Below, piece after piece: positions 1 to 18,900 of a stretch of 64,000 bases of DNA (position 1 is its first letter; every line of letters begins with the position of its first letter). Source of the stretch: Anas platyrhynchos (lineage: Eukaryota; Chordata; Aves; Anseriformes; Anatidae). The notes under the pieces are model-generated. The model had not been told where the DNA came from. It saw only the letters and a program-made list of their open reading frames with translations, and did no database searches. Both the position numbers and the translations under genes were made by a program. The stretch is from positions 143,646,001-143,710,000 of the forward strand of contig NC_092587.1 of assembly GCF_047663525.1 (NCBI RefSeq). The letters run 5' to 3'.

Positions 1-3000
1 CTCATGTGAGAAGAGAACCTGCCAGTCTTGACAGATACAAATTAGCTGCTCAGAAAAGGGTTTTACTCTTTCCACTGCCCAAGAGTGACACAAGAACAGA
101 AGAAATGCACCCACAGGCTGGTGATGTGAGCACTCCGGAGGCCTTTCTGGCTGCCACCATATAAATACAGCCTTCAACATCTCCAGATGTTGTTGTTGCT
201 GTTGTTGTAGCTTAAGAAAAAAAGTAATACACATTTTAAGCCTCAAAGCTACTTCTTAAAGCATGAGAACTTCTTCCTTTTTTTTTTTTTTTTTCAGTCA
301 GGCTTCTTCTGCCATGTGACACTGAAACACAGGTCATTCATTTCAGAAGAGTGTCAATTCTTCACAAAATGTGACCACTGCTATCTGTTTTTCTATCAGC
401 TGCCTGAAGAAAACAGGTTAACTGATTTGTCAGCCTATGGGAAGAAAAATATATGACAACATCAGCAGACCGAATCCTAGACCAACTTCTCTCCTCCTAG
501 TCCCTGAAAGAGTGCCCAACTGAGAGGAGAAACATATCCATTACACTCTGAGTAGATTTAATCAATGAGAAAGCTTAAATGAATATTTTAAAAGGGAGAG
601 AACAGATTTTTCACATAATATTCCCATCTCTGTAAGGACATAAAGGCACCTGTACTCCATCTTCCACTAACACCAGGGAACCTCGTCCTGGTATCTGGTT
701 ATTAAACTGCTCTTTGGTTTACGGGGTGGGGAGAGGTGCAGATTTCAGTTTCAGCTGAAGCTCAGGGAATATTCAGCTGCTCAAAATATCTTTGTGATTT
801 AAAATGTGAACAGACATTTGAAAATAAATACATAAAATCCCATCATGGATTTAGGAATAATGATCCATTGTTCTAAGTTCAGGCTGGCTTTATGCATCAA
901 AAAACATAGGCAAGTAGTGCTTCTTTACTTATGAAGAGTATCAGATTTTATGCTGTTAATGAATGTTCCTGACAAAATGTTGGTGGCAATAATTTAATTT
1001 TTATGCTCACAAGAGAACCTAATAAGCATTTTTACTGCTTTGCTTTCCATCACTGCACTGTGTTTAACCAAGTAAGGTCTTTTTACAACCATGCATAAAG
1101 ACAGCCACTGCCAAGAGAACTATTTTTATAACCTTTATTAGTAAGATTTTCTTAATGTTCAGGTATTTCACACACAATGTTCTTTCTGCTACCTAACAAG
1201 AATTGTGACACACAGGTCTATCGTACTGAAGAAATAATAGCATCTGTATTCAATTTTTGTTTGTTTGTAGCATCTTGATTCCTTTCTCCAGTTTATGAAA
1301 TAGTCATACAAGGATTTTCCAGATCCAAGCAGCACTAGAGTGAATAAGTGAATCACTGGGCTTGCAGAATTTTGGAGAGGAATTTGGCTAGTAATCACAA
1401 GATCAACACTGCATGAAAATTTCTGAAGCTGTTTTCTGATGCCTCACATCCAGAGAGATTTCACTGTCTCCAAACAGATGTCTGTAAAAAGAAAAGTGGA
1501 ATTATAATTTGGTTGGATAAGCAAATGTCTTCTGAACTGGGAACAGCAGTCTTCATGCAACAAAGTCCCAGCTTGAATAGCAGATGCGACACTTAAGCAA
1601 AACTCCATTTAATTGTTCCAGATGAAAGGTCAAGATGTTTTAGTGCCTAAAGGACTGCAGGATAGCACTTGAGCATCCTGCTATACCACAAGCAGATCCA
1701 ACAATAACATTTTCAATCTCCAGTCTTCAGCTGTAATGAAAGATGTGCGTATTTCTTCTCAGCAAATAATTGCAAAAATGACCACCTTTGAACAAATCTG
1801 ATTTTGTTTTGCTCTGACCTAGTTTTCTAGTTTCACACAGTCTCTGGGGAGGCTGTAGTTGCCAGTAGCCCCAAGGGACCTGTATGACAGTAGTGAACCC
1901 AAAGTAGTGAAGCCATTCTGTCTCAATCACAACCTGAATAAAGGTGTGCAGAAGATATATAGGTATTTACAGATATTTGAGAGCAAATGCATTTTCCCTG
2001 GCTCACAGGCTGTTTGTTCTGATGCTGTGGTACACTCAATAAATGGTCAAACTGAAGCCTTAGAAGTTCCAGTTGAAAGAGAAGAGATATGAAATTATGT
2101 CAGTTCAAAATGTGCCCTTTGCAAAGAGTTTGCTTATATCCATAAAGAAGGCTTAATAAAGTGATCATGCAAATAGTCTGTTCAAAAAATTCACCAAATG
2201 CAAGTAGAGATGTTCACAAGTAGCTGTGCCACAAAGTAGATGTTTGGCTTGAATAGAAATATTTTCATACCAGTTCATGAAGCTGCTTGCTAAAAGAACC
2301 CCCTACTATTACCATGGCACGAAGCTTCTATTAGATCCATGGATGCAATATGTGACACCTTATTCCATTTAGGAGAATTAGAATCCAGATTTAAAAATGA
2401 GATTAATTTGTTGGTACAAATAAATCAAGAATAATTTAAAATATTCACTCTAAAAAATAATGTAAAATGCATTTCTCTCCAGCTGTAATTTGCCAGTTGC
2501 AGGACAGGTTGACAGGAAAGCCTAGAGAAAATAAATGACTTGTCCATTTAGCGCTGCTCTGAGGAAAAGGACCGTAACTGCTCAGTTAGCACTTGCTCGT
2601 CAAGCCATGTATGCCTGCAGCCTGGAAACTTGGATACATCCCCTTCACCAGCTTCATAGGCTCATTGGTTACATTTGTTCTTAGGCTCCATCTCTTCACT
2701 TCAGGTTGCTCATCACAGCAGGAACTGGGGTGTTGGCACACCAGTCTCCCACAGGATCTGGCACAAATTCTGGGGCTTCATTTGAGAAGAGACGAGGACA
2801 CAGCTGTGTCATGCACCTAAAACCGAAGCAGTGTTCCCATGTTATCTAACATAGACTTTTGCTTGAAGAAACAGCCAGGCTGCCATTCAAGACTTAGATG
2901 CATGAACAGCTTCTATCCTATTTATATCAAGCAATGCTGCCTGCATTAATATCAACAACACTGAGCTTGCTAGCAATGTGGAGCCTGTAGACAGCTGAGA

Positions 3001-3782
3001 ATCATGCATTAACATGTTAAGTAATGTTTGTAAGTAAATTCCACCATTTCATATATATAAAGGACACCAAACTCTGTAAGTGTTTATTACAAGTTTCTGT
3101 TTTCCCCCTGTGGCTCTAAAGCAAATCTAATTTACAAGCGCAAATGTGTTATCCTACATAGTGAATACCTGACCTTTTATTTCTACAAAGTAATTTCCAG
3201 AAACAAAGCCAAAAGCATGTACTGCTTCTGACAGGGTGACAGTGCAGCATTTCATATGCATATTTTCTTGGAAAAAGTATTTGGAAAAAGCTGTTGGAGA
3301 CCAATTAAACTTTATCACCTGACTATGCATGCTCACAATAACAAGGTTGTTTATTAATATGACTGCAACCCCAACACAGGCAGAGCTTGGCCAGAGTTAT
3401 ACAAACCATGGGTTTCAACACCTCTTTTAACAGGAAATTCTGCTGGAGAGAGGATTCTTAAATCAAAGAAATTTGTGCAGTGTGTTGGTAATGGAACATA
3501 AGTGCTTTATTGGTAGGGACTGCACTTACGTATGGGATTAAACATTTTGTTGAATCAAAGCCTTTTGACATTTCATTCCATGTTTACACTTTACATTTCC
3601 CTTAGTATTTGCTTTGCTATTACATAAGTATATCTCTGATAACTATATCGACCTTATATAGCTGCTCCCCAGACAGTCTTTAACTAACCATCACAAGATC
3701 CATAGTACTGTTCCTGTTTTACAGATAACTGCAGGATTGTTCTTGATAACATATGGGTTGTGACAACCAGGTGTCTGTGACA
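1..3782. other. Intergenic region, no gene recognised
   Basis: AT-rich single-copy-looking DNA. Open frames here are short (under 80 codons) and resemble no family I recognise. It contains a small TTG-type run near 189-208 and a T tract near 277-295. By conserved synteny this flank lies on the SLC5A7 / other SULT1C side, but I see no exon of those genes. Confidence 0.5.
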
Positions 3783-4716
3783 CAAAATCACAGGATGGCT
3801 GAGGCTGTCAGGGCCCTGTGGAGGCCACCAGGCCCCAGCCCTGCCCCAGCAGGGCCACCCAGCGCAGGCTGCCCAGGCCCATCTCCAGGCGGCTTTGGAA
3901 GGCCTCCAAGGAGGAGACCCCACAGCCTCTCTGGGCAGCCTGTGCCAGGGCTCCTCACCCGCACTGCACAGAGCTCCTGGGGCTCAGGGTGAGCCTCCTG
4001 GGGGCTAGGTTGTGCCCAGGGCCTCTGGTCCTGGCACTGGGCACCTCTGACAAGAGCCTGGCTCCGTCCTCTCTGCAGCCTCCCCTCAGACATGGATGAG
4101 ATCCCCCTGAGACTCCCCTTCTCCAGGCTGGGAAGTCCCAGCTCTCAGCCTCTCCTCCCAGGAGAGCTGCTCCAGGCCCTCCATCATCTTGGTGGCCTCT
4201 CTTAGACTATCTTCAGTAGGCCCAGGTCTCTCTTGTACTGGGGGGCTCAGAACTGGACCCAGTGCTCCAGGCATAGCCTCATCAATTCAGAGCAGAGGGG
4301 AAGGGTCACCTCCCTCAGCCTGCTGGCGATGCTTTGCCCAATGCAACCTAGTATACCATTAGACTTCTTCATGGCAAGGACACATTGTTATCTCATGTTC
4401 ATCTCCGTGTCCAGCAGGACTCCAGGTTATTTCTTGCTGAGTTGTTTCCAGCTGGGTTGGCCTCAGCATGTGCTGGTGCCTGGGGTTGTTCCTCCCCAGG
4501 TGCAGGACTCTGCCCTTCTCCTTGGTGGACTTCATGAGATTCTTGTCAGCCTACTTCCCCAGCCTGTCCAGGTCCCTCTGTACAGCAGTACAGTCCTCTG
4601 GGGAATCAGCCACTCCACCTGTTTCATGTCATCTCATCATATTTGTGATTAACTCTAGCTGTGCCCCACAATACCAAAAGCTTTCTTTGCCTCAAGTTTC
4701 TCACTGACTGACTGTC
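3783..4716 (-). mobile_element. CR1 LINE fragment (5'-truncated), minus orientation
   Basis: Read on the minus strand this is a CR1 3' region. The 3' end is at about 3,783, where the + strand reads AATCACAGGATGGCTGAGG. It continues through the usual CR1 sequence on the + strand (GGCTGCCCAGG, GCCTCCAAGGAGGAGACC, CACAGCCTCTCTGGGCAGCC). The 5' boundary near 4,716 is approximate. It is about 0.9 kb and GC-rich within AT-rich surroundings. Several overlapping open frames of 60-139 codons here are by-products of this repeat. Its 3' part is nearly identical to the copy at 55,497-56,035. Confidence 0.85.
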
Positions 4717-7700
4717 AGGTCAGTTTTCTTCAGTCACTGAGAGATGAAGGCAAGCAATCTGCTTTAAAATTCAAAAAAACTGAAAGTGAAACCTGGGCTT
4801 GTCCAGCATGTTCTTCCTATTTTTTTTCCAGAATATGCTTATTTCTGGATGACTAGTAGATGTGAGTGAGTATCTAAGGACTTCAGTAGCTTTCAAATGT
4901 AGTGCTAAGTTAAAATGATTTTAACATCTTTTGGAATAAAGACTGTGTTTGTCCAGCAGAGGGAGACTAGAGTTTTATATAAACATAATAAAAACTCTAA
5001 GCATAACAAAAATTTTTAAAAAAAAAAAAAAGCCTCAAACGTATCAGCTACAGATTTTAATACAGATTTTTTTTCTAACACATAGCTCCCTAGATCATAT
5101 AGAAAGCTAAATATATGAAAAACCTGATGAACATCATACTTAAAGCCATATTACAGTTCTGGATACTAATGAAGGATTCACAGCCTTCATTCCAGTTCAA
5201 GTGTGATTCTGTATAAATAACAACAGAAAACATTTTTTCTAACATGATTTCAAAGTCCTATTGTGATTCTTGATTAAATTTAAAATGCACTCTTTCACGT
5301 GCTCTTTCTTAATACACATATGGTCCCTGAAACATTCACTGCAAGGAAAGTAGGGTAAAAAGCAATAATATAGAAATGTTAGGGCTTTCCATTAGCTAAT
5401 GAAAAACTGTCTTCAGTAAGAAATGTTCTACTAATACTTAAAAAAAAAAAAAAAAATAATTTCATATACTAATTGGAAATATGTTTATTTCTTAGATAAT
5501 CATTTTTCCATCTTTTTTTCAAGCTAGAAAACCTAAAGCAAAACTGCCATATTTAATAGGAGTAAAAGAAGATATTTTAAAGGAGATCTCACTTAAATAA
5601 CAGAAGAAAAGTATATATATAATTCCAACCCCTGGAGTGCGAAAAGGAAGTGTGTGTCTATTCATCTAATTACTTCTGGTTTTGACTCCACTGTAGTGCT
5701 GTCTATCCATGCTTAACTGCTTTCAGATGCTCTAGTCATTAATATATGAATGCCTCTGCTCATCTTAATAATGATACTAATGTCATGAGCAGCACAATAT
5801 AGGCATAGAAAGCCATGATGCACGGCAGCAGCATGTACTAATGGGGTCTTGAATGAGCCAAATAGCTATGGGCCTGCAGGCCATACACTTCTGCTTTTCA
5901 GTTCACACCAAGCAAAAATTAGAAGAAACAGTAATTACTCTATGCCACTAAATAAAAGTATGTAAGAAAATGGTGCAAATGTGCCATTATCCCTGAAACA
6001 ACTCTGGTTACAGTGTGCCAAAGGGAAAATGAATCCTCAGACCGAGGAGAAGTGGAGGCAGTCCAGTAAGTACTGTGAGCAGCCACAGGAGGACTTTGGT
6101 GATCCCGTGCAATTGTGTTCCTGAGTCTCTCTGTGATTAATTGTTTTGTGTGCTGAAAAGAGAATTTTGCCCAGAACTAAGTGTGAGACTCATACACAAT
6201 TAATGATAAACAATGATAAAAGAATGATAAATGAGAATTTGTCAGCTTACCACGTGTAGATCAAAGGAAGATGAGGACAAAACTAAGATAAAAGTACATC
6301 TCTTCTTCCTTTGTACTCCCTTTAAAGGCTGATTAGATACAGATTTCTGGGCTTCCTGAAACCCCAGTGACTATGAAACCTAGTGCCAACTAACCCAGCC
6401 TCACTGCCCATGCCATACAGCAGAAATGCTCCCAAGGACAGCCCAACATACCCCTCATTCACAGTCACTTGTCAGCCACACTGCAGTCTCCTCCTGTTAC
6501 TATTTCTGATGAACTGCCTGTAGCTCTCCATTCCTAGATCTAAGGATTTTCAGCCCAGCTAAAATAAAATAAATCCAGTGTGCACTACAGGTGAAAACAC
6601 CTGCCAGCAGTTTGTACTCAGGAGGAGGTCAATGAAAACCTGGAAGAAGCTTTTCACAGACAGTGCCTGGTGTCTTTAGAGTAGCCTAGTATAAACACGA
6701 TCCTGATATAGAAACTCAGTCTCTGGGCTGGCTTTTCCCCTCTCACCTCCCTATTTCACCATAGGAGAAATCCATCACCCATTGCCTACTTTGTAAGCAG
6801 TTTTAAAGCTGTTGGTAGAGTTTTTGACCCAATTAGAGATTATCTGGCACAGAGCACTGTTCACAGGCTACTCAGATTCACAGCTGCAATAAAGGAGAAC
6901 CCCTTGATAAAGAGTACTTGGGTTTTTCTTTGTTCAGAGAGGAAATTCAGGTGACTTACTTCGGGGATTACTGCATGATCAGGATAGTTGCATAACCAGA
7001 AGGATCATAAACACCATTTTGAATTAACAAATGAACCCTCACGTGTAGGTAGGAGAAAGATTAGCAAAATCAACACGGGCTTCTGTAGTGGGGAAAAGGG
7101 CAAGGCCTCTGATTACAGAACTTGAGAATAACAGCCACATAAAAATGATGTGCAAAACAGAAAAAGAAATATTAGGCCTTAAAGTATATTCTATGCTTGT
7201 TCTGTGTTATTTTTTAGATCTGGTGTTGTCAACCTTCAGAACAAAACCACCATGTCAGAGCCAAAAAAAAAAACAATGAAGTAGTTGGCTTGAAATAAAT
7301 CAAGAAGTCTTTTCAGTTTCTTTGCTTGTTTCCTGATTCTTTGGAAACTTTTCCTGAAATTGCATAGGGAATGCTGCCAATTGTGTGTGTGTGTCCAGCT
7401 CCTAGGGAATCCACTAACTCTTTGCTATGACTTACATGGGAAAAGTCATCACCCTGTCTCTCTTTCCTCTTCTCTCTCACAGTTGCACATCTTCCCTACC
7501 TGTCATTCTGTTTGCAGTATCCTGCACTCACCTTCTCTATTCCTGTCCTCATTCTTTTATCTGCATAGCTTTACTATGTACTCCTCTGTACTGGAAGCCT
7601 ACATATATTATTATATTTGAAGAACCAGCAATCCTGAACAGTCCATGTCAGCTCTGCTGGGCTTTGTACAAAAGCCCACTTCACTAATGTAACCTGCAAT

Positions 7701-9203
7701 TTATAAAATCTCCGGAAAGGGTAAACTGCATGTGGACTGAGGGGGTGGATTGCTGATTAGCCCACCATACAAGGGTCAGATTTGTGCAAGGATGGCCACA
7801 TCCTCCTTTGACTGGGATGTATGAATTATCTTTTAAAAAATGAGATAACAGAAAGATTTTTTAGATAAAAATGTTGCCTGGCCACCCAAAGGATGAGCAA
7901 ACAGGAGCTTGAGGCCTCACAGTGCTCGCATGCCTTCAGTGGAACACAGAAGCGATGCCTGATAACAACGCTGTCTCAAAACAGTTTTCCATTCAAACTT
8001 GCTCGAGTTCAGTTGGAGTGACCTCCCTTTTGCCTCAGAAAAAGAACAGCTTTTCCCAATGCATTCAAACATCTCAGGACGTCTGCAACAGCAAGAAACT
8101 AGATATTAAAGTGACATTGACAGTCTTTTGGCAGCCAGTGTTACTATACTGTTTATGGCTGATCTGGGGCATGCCATTTCTCTCCCAGAACCTCATATAC
8201 AGATAGGCAGGGACTTAAATTTTATAAAGAAACATTACCTCACGTGCAGTGATCCTAAATCCCCTAGTCATGCTAGTTGAAAAATAACCCTGTCTAGAAA
8301 ACTCTCTATATCAAAAACAACTTGCCCCAGCAATGAAACTGACCCCTGGATATCTATTAAACGAGCATTGTACAGTATATGGTGAAAAATGAACCAAGTT
8401 TCTTTCAATTCACTCAGTCCTGTTGATCTTAGGTGTTTGCGAATAATAAACTATTCTAGGTAGCAACTTAGATTAAACATTAGGAAAAACATAAATTATT
8501 CCGTAACTATGGACAACAACACAGACAAGTTAAAATAATCTTTCTGGAGGTACTAGCCAACATCGAATGTTGTTGCCAGCATACTTTACATAAGAAACTA
8601 GGCCAGAAAAAAAAAAAAATGTTCAGGGGTTGTTTGGTGCTGTATTTCTTCATTCACTCTCCTCACACTCATAGGAGGAACAGAAACTCCACCCAAGTTT
8701 TAATCCTACTTCCATCTGAAGATCCAAGCAGGTACACAGTCATCAGTACAGCCCAGGACTGAAGACATTCAAGCATGAGAAATTCTCTGCCAAGTTTCTT
8801 TCTCCTTTTTCTTTTTTTTTTTTTTTAATTTCTTGGGTAAGTGCCCAGACACCAACCCAACCTCTTGCTCTGCTCAACAGAATCTATGTGAAAACAGGTG
8901 TGAGTAAATAAGAAAATTAAGGGAAATATCTTGGCAATGTTTGCTGTTGAGATTGAAATCTGGCTTTTATCTCTTCTGACTGATATTCGTAATTGAGATT
9001 ATTTGTGTAGCCTCCTCTTAAGCAGAATGTTCCTCTGACCAGATTCTGGAGCTCTGAAGTTTAGGGCTAAAATATTCCTCAAGAGAAATCCTGAAAACAG
9101 TAACTAGATCCTGGAAAACTGCAAGATCAGCACTAGACTTTACTAGATCAATTTGAATAAGTAATGTATAACAACTTTTAGTTAATCATCTATCTGTTTC
9201 AGG
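4717..9203. other. Intergenic region, no gene recognised
   Basis: AT-rich DNA with A and T tracts (for example about 5,018-5,031 and 5,441-5,456) and scattered frames below 95 codons with no recognisable domain. It lies immediately upstream of the sulfotransferase gene, so it may carry that gene's promoter and further untranslated exons. No TATA box or CpG island stands out. Confidence 0.45.
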
Positions 9204-9298
9204 TTATTGATCTGCAGCAAATTCAAATCTTCAGCAAAGAATCCTAAGAGTGAACAGCTCCAGGAACAAAACACGGAAAAGCCCTGCAAATATTTTTT
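9204..9298 (+). other. Candidate 5'UTR exon of the SULT1C gene
   Basis: A segment preceded by a pyrimidine-rich acceptor (CTGTTTCAG) and followed by a strong donor (GTGAGTATG at 9,299) lies about 430 bases upstream of the next acceptor (ATTTTTTTTCAG ending 9,732). Mammalian SULT1 genes usually have a separate non-coding first exon, so this fits a 5'UTR exon joined to 9,733. It could instead be a chance pair of splice-like signals. Confidence 0.3.
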
Positions 9299-9777
9299 GT
9301 GAGTATGAGACCCAAAAGATACAATCAGAAGTTTCTGTTCTTCTTTAAGAAAGAAGGGTTGGGTCCTATGTGCTGACTACAGTGGGAGCTTTTAGTCTCT
9401 GTTCTCTTTTGAATCGCATCCCTGATTACTTTTTCTTGCCTTTCAAAGGCCACCAACTTACAGTCAACATTTTACACAAATATGTTTGCTAAAATATTTA
9501 AAGCTAGAAAGAATGTATTTTTTTTCTCTTTCTGTATCTGAGTATATGGAGTGTTTTTTAAAGATGCTGACAGCAATATGCCAAGCACTTCTTAAAGATA
9601 GATCCAGATTTAAGGAGCCTAAATATGGACCCAGATAGGTCAAATCACAGGCAAAGAAATCAAAAGATATGGAATTCATTCAGTAAAAGAGAACCTGAGA
9701 ATGGGTGAGTAAATTTGGGTATTTTTTTTCAGAGCAAACATTAATTTCCAAGCCTTTCATTCCTCATGCAGCACACA

Positions 9778-15681
<5,904 letters not shown>

Positions 15682-15970
15682 TTATTAGTAATGGGAGTTA
15701 TTCTTTATGATCTATCGGCCTTTCCATTTTATGTATTTTGCTTTGCCTTGTGCCCTTAATATTTCAATATATTTCTTTCACATACCACTGATTTTTCATT
15801 ATGATGAGAGTGCCCAAATTATGAGGAAGTCTTGACTGGTCTATCTGAAGAAAATAATCCTTCTCTGGATACTTGTCATTCAACCCTCCCACAGTAACTT
15901 TAGCATTAACTAAAATATTTCAGACACGTTCTGAGTTTGTGTCTTTATTAAACTGCAGCTGGCATTTTCA
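15682..15970 (+). other. SULT1C 3'UTR with ATTAAA polyadenylation signal
   Basis: Downstream of the TGA, a T-rich untranslated stretch leads to ATTAAA at 15,947-15,952, the first good polyadenylation hexamer variant after the stop. This predicts a 3'UTR of roughly 280-290 bases. Longer ends are not excluded. Confidence 0.45.
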
Positions 15971-18900
15971 AATCAACCTGGCAATTTCAAATGAGAAATT
16001 AGGAACAACAACAAAAAAAAGGTGTTAAAAGAGTGCACAAGGTATGGGCATTATATGTCATTCCCATAGTGTGCAAACAGAGCAACAGAATTGCAGAAAG
16101 TAGAATAATTTTTTTTTTCCGTGCTTTAAACTGGACATCATAAATATCATTGAGATGAAAGCAACATTTCCAAAACCACCAAATACCCATTAATTCCACT
16201 GACAAAACTTGCTAAGGAGCTATATAGAGGTGTTTATCTGTATTCCATCTGTGGAGGTAGTCGTTCTTACTGCATCAAGTCAAGAAGCTCTTGCCATTGC
16301 TGCCTTTTGAAACGGATATCATCAACTTCTGTAAACATCTGGAAAATCCTGAAAGTTGCTATGAAGCAGGACAAGAGTCACTGCAGCATACACTTGCCTC
16401 TTCTCCACCTTTGCAAACACGCAAATCAAATGTATAATTACCACCTCCTCCTCCTCTTTTGCTCTTCCCTTGACCAAATATGCAAACAGCCTAATGAGGA
16501 CTTTTAATTGCCATAGGGCCTGGTCAATATTATCATATAATGCCTTAGCATTAGCACCAGCACTGTAGCCATACTTTGGTAGGAAATTAATTTAAACAAT
16601 TTATAGCCCTTTCTTATCATAAACAACTGTTACCAATCCACTTCTGAAGAGTTCCTGTTTAACTGCATTTACACTCTGAATGTCAGGGAGAAAACTACAT
16701 AGACTGCCACAGCTGGAGGAAAATTCTGTTTTAATCTCTATAACTAAACACAAAATGTTTGCTGGGGGTATTTTCTCTTTGGTCTGTAGAAGGTTCCTGG
16801 GATTTAATAATAGCAGCCACTGCCAGCACACACAGACCATTTCAGGGCAGCGATTTAATCTAAATATCTAAATTGAATGCAGTTCTCTAAAGGGCATCAA
16901 TATCAAGTTTAGAGACAAATAAAAGGCTTCCCATTAAATGTGGAAGTTACATTGTAAGCTCCCAGTCCAATGAGTTTCCCTTAAAAAATGCAGGAAACAC
17001 TGGACCTAGAAGCAGGCATTTGCTATACAAGTGCAAATGTAGGTATTGGGAGGGCTTTAGGTCAATGGAGATTCCTGCCTCCATAAAAAAGATGTTTCTG
17101 TAAACCAACTACCTGAGAAAAAATCACCTGCCAGAGGTGCTGCTGTTTGCAGCAAAACTAAATATGAGCCTGGGAAGCTTCCTGTGGCTTCTCTAGTTTT
17201 GGTTCATTATTAACTTGCTGTCACCAGAACGAGGAAAAGGTGTTGCCTGTTCTACGGCATTTTTTCATTCTCTTGGGTCCATGAAATGACATGAGTCAGC
17301 TGTTTGTCAATCTAATCCTCGTTCAGGGTCACAGGAGCCATCAGTAAACGGAAAAAATGCTTAACTTAGTAGTTGGGTGACATTTTAGCAGCTGAGCTGC
17401 ACAAAAGGTCACATACATAGATGACCTATTTGTTCCTCCTTTGAAATCTCTCCATCTATTAGAAGGACAAAAATGCTGAAGGTGACTGTGGCAGAGTAAG
17501 GGTGATAGAGGCTTGAGTTATATTGGCTAAGTCACCTTTGCTCTCTCTTCCTTAGGTAAACCTTCACCCAACTGGAATTCAGCTGCTCTGAAAAAACAGA
17601 TAAAAAGTAACACAGGTCAGAGAATGCAATAAAGGGAAAAAAAAAAAAAATAACAGAAAGAAGAGAAGCAACTACTGGATATGTGGGTAAATAAAAACTA
17701 GCTTTTCTTATCCTGTTGACATTATCCTTATATTATATATATATAAATTCAAAGACAGAAATATTAACCTTTATGTCAAAATATAGCTGGCCTGGGAATA
17801 GAAAAGTGGGGTGTTTCTGCTTTTTATGTGCTGTTAAACCAGCACAGCTGACACAGATCAACCTGTGGATTCAGTCATAATTTGTAATATGCTATTAATT
17901 GAATATTAATTCTCTGTAAGGGAACAATGAATTGTTGTAAGTGATAGTAAGTGGATCTGTAGTTATTGGGAAAGTTCGGAAAAGGGGTTCCAAAAGTTTG
18001 GAAAAGGGTTTGAAAAATAGGTTGCATGAAACCCCCAGTCAGCCTGAAAACCAGTGTTTTGTTGTCTGTTATTACAGTATCACAACAGAGATGTGTGCGT
18101 GCTTCTGGGCAGATAACTGGAGGGTGCCTATATCTAGAGTGCCTTTAACTTCCATATCTTTATGTTTGTCAGTTGTTATGCACAGAAGAGCCTTAAATGA
18201 TGTATTATACAGAGACTGTTCGCTACCAGTGGCTTCAGGGGGTAAAAAGCTTAATTTATTTTGATACTGTAAATCGATGAGCATCAGCAGAAGGAGATTT
18301 TGTACATATTTAACTAAATTATTTCATGTCAATCTGAACTACTGTCAAGCTTCTGGTGTGAACAAGTAACTCTCTATTTACTGTGGTGATAGAACTCTGT
18401 ACAGAGCTCCAGTCAGATATATGCCCTGAGCATACACTGGTGCTTTATTTTTGTCCAGTTACCCAGAAGTATGGTTTTACTGACTTTCTTACAGAGGTGC
18501 AACTTCTATGTCAGCTTAAATAGGACTTGTGTCAGGTTAGCTGAATGCAACCCCACAGCAACTTCTTCAGTGCCGCTTGTGTATTCTAAGAAAGTGTACC
18601 TGCAGAGTTTTAATAGCCAAGGAACTTTGTTATTAATCTCTAACAAACGTCTGAAAATCAGTGTTCATTAATCCATGCTATCTGTTTGCATGTGCCTTTT
18701 TTGTAGCTCTGCACTAACAACTACCAGAACAAATCCCCCTGCTGGAATTAATGAAGGTTCCTGCTTTGATAGAGAGTTTTTGCCAGGAATTGCTATATGA
18801 ATTCCAGGATAGTTGTGATCTCACTGTACCTTGACTGTCTTTAGGAACTAGGCCAGCCATTTTACTTTCGGGTGGAAGGCATCCATTTACAAAGCAGAAT

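Noticed and set aside
3684-4707. Overlapping open frames of 60-139 codons on both strands
   Set aside because: All lie in or at the edge of the CR1 fragment; they overlap one another and follow no known CR1 ORF frame, so they are repeat by-products.
7922-8206. 94-codon frame upstream of the sulfotransferase
   Set aside because: No recognisable domain, no good initiation context and no splice links; typical of random AT-rich frames.
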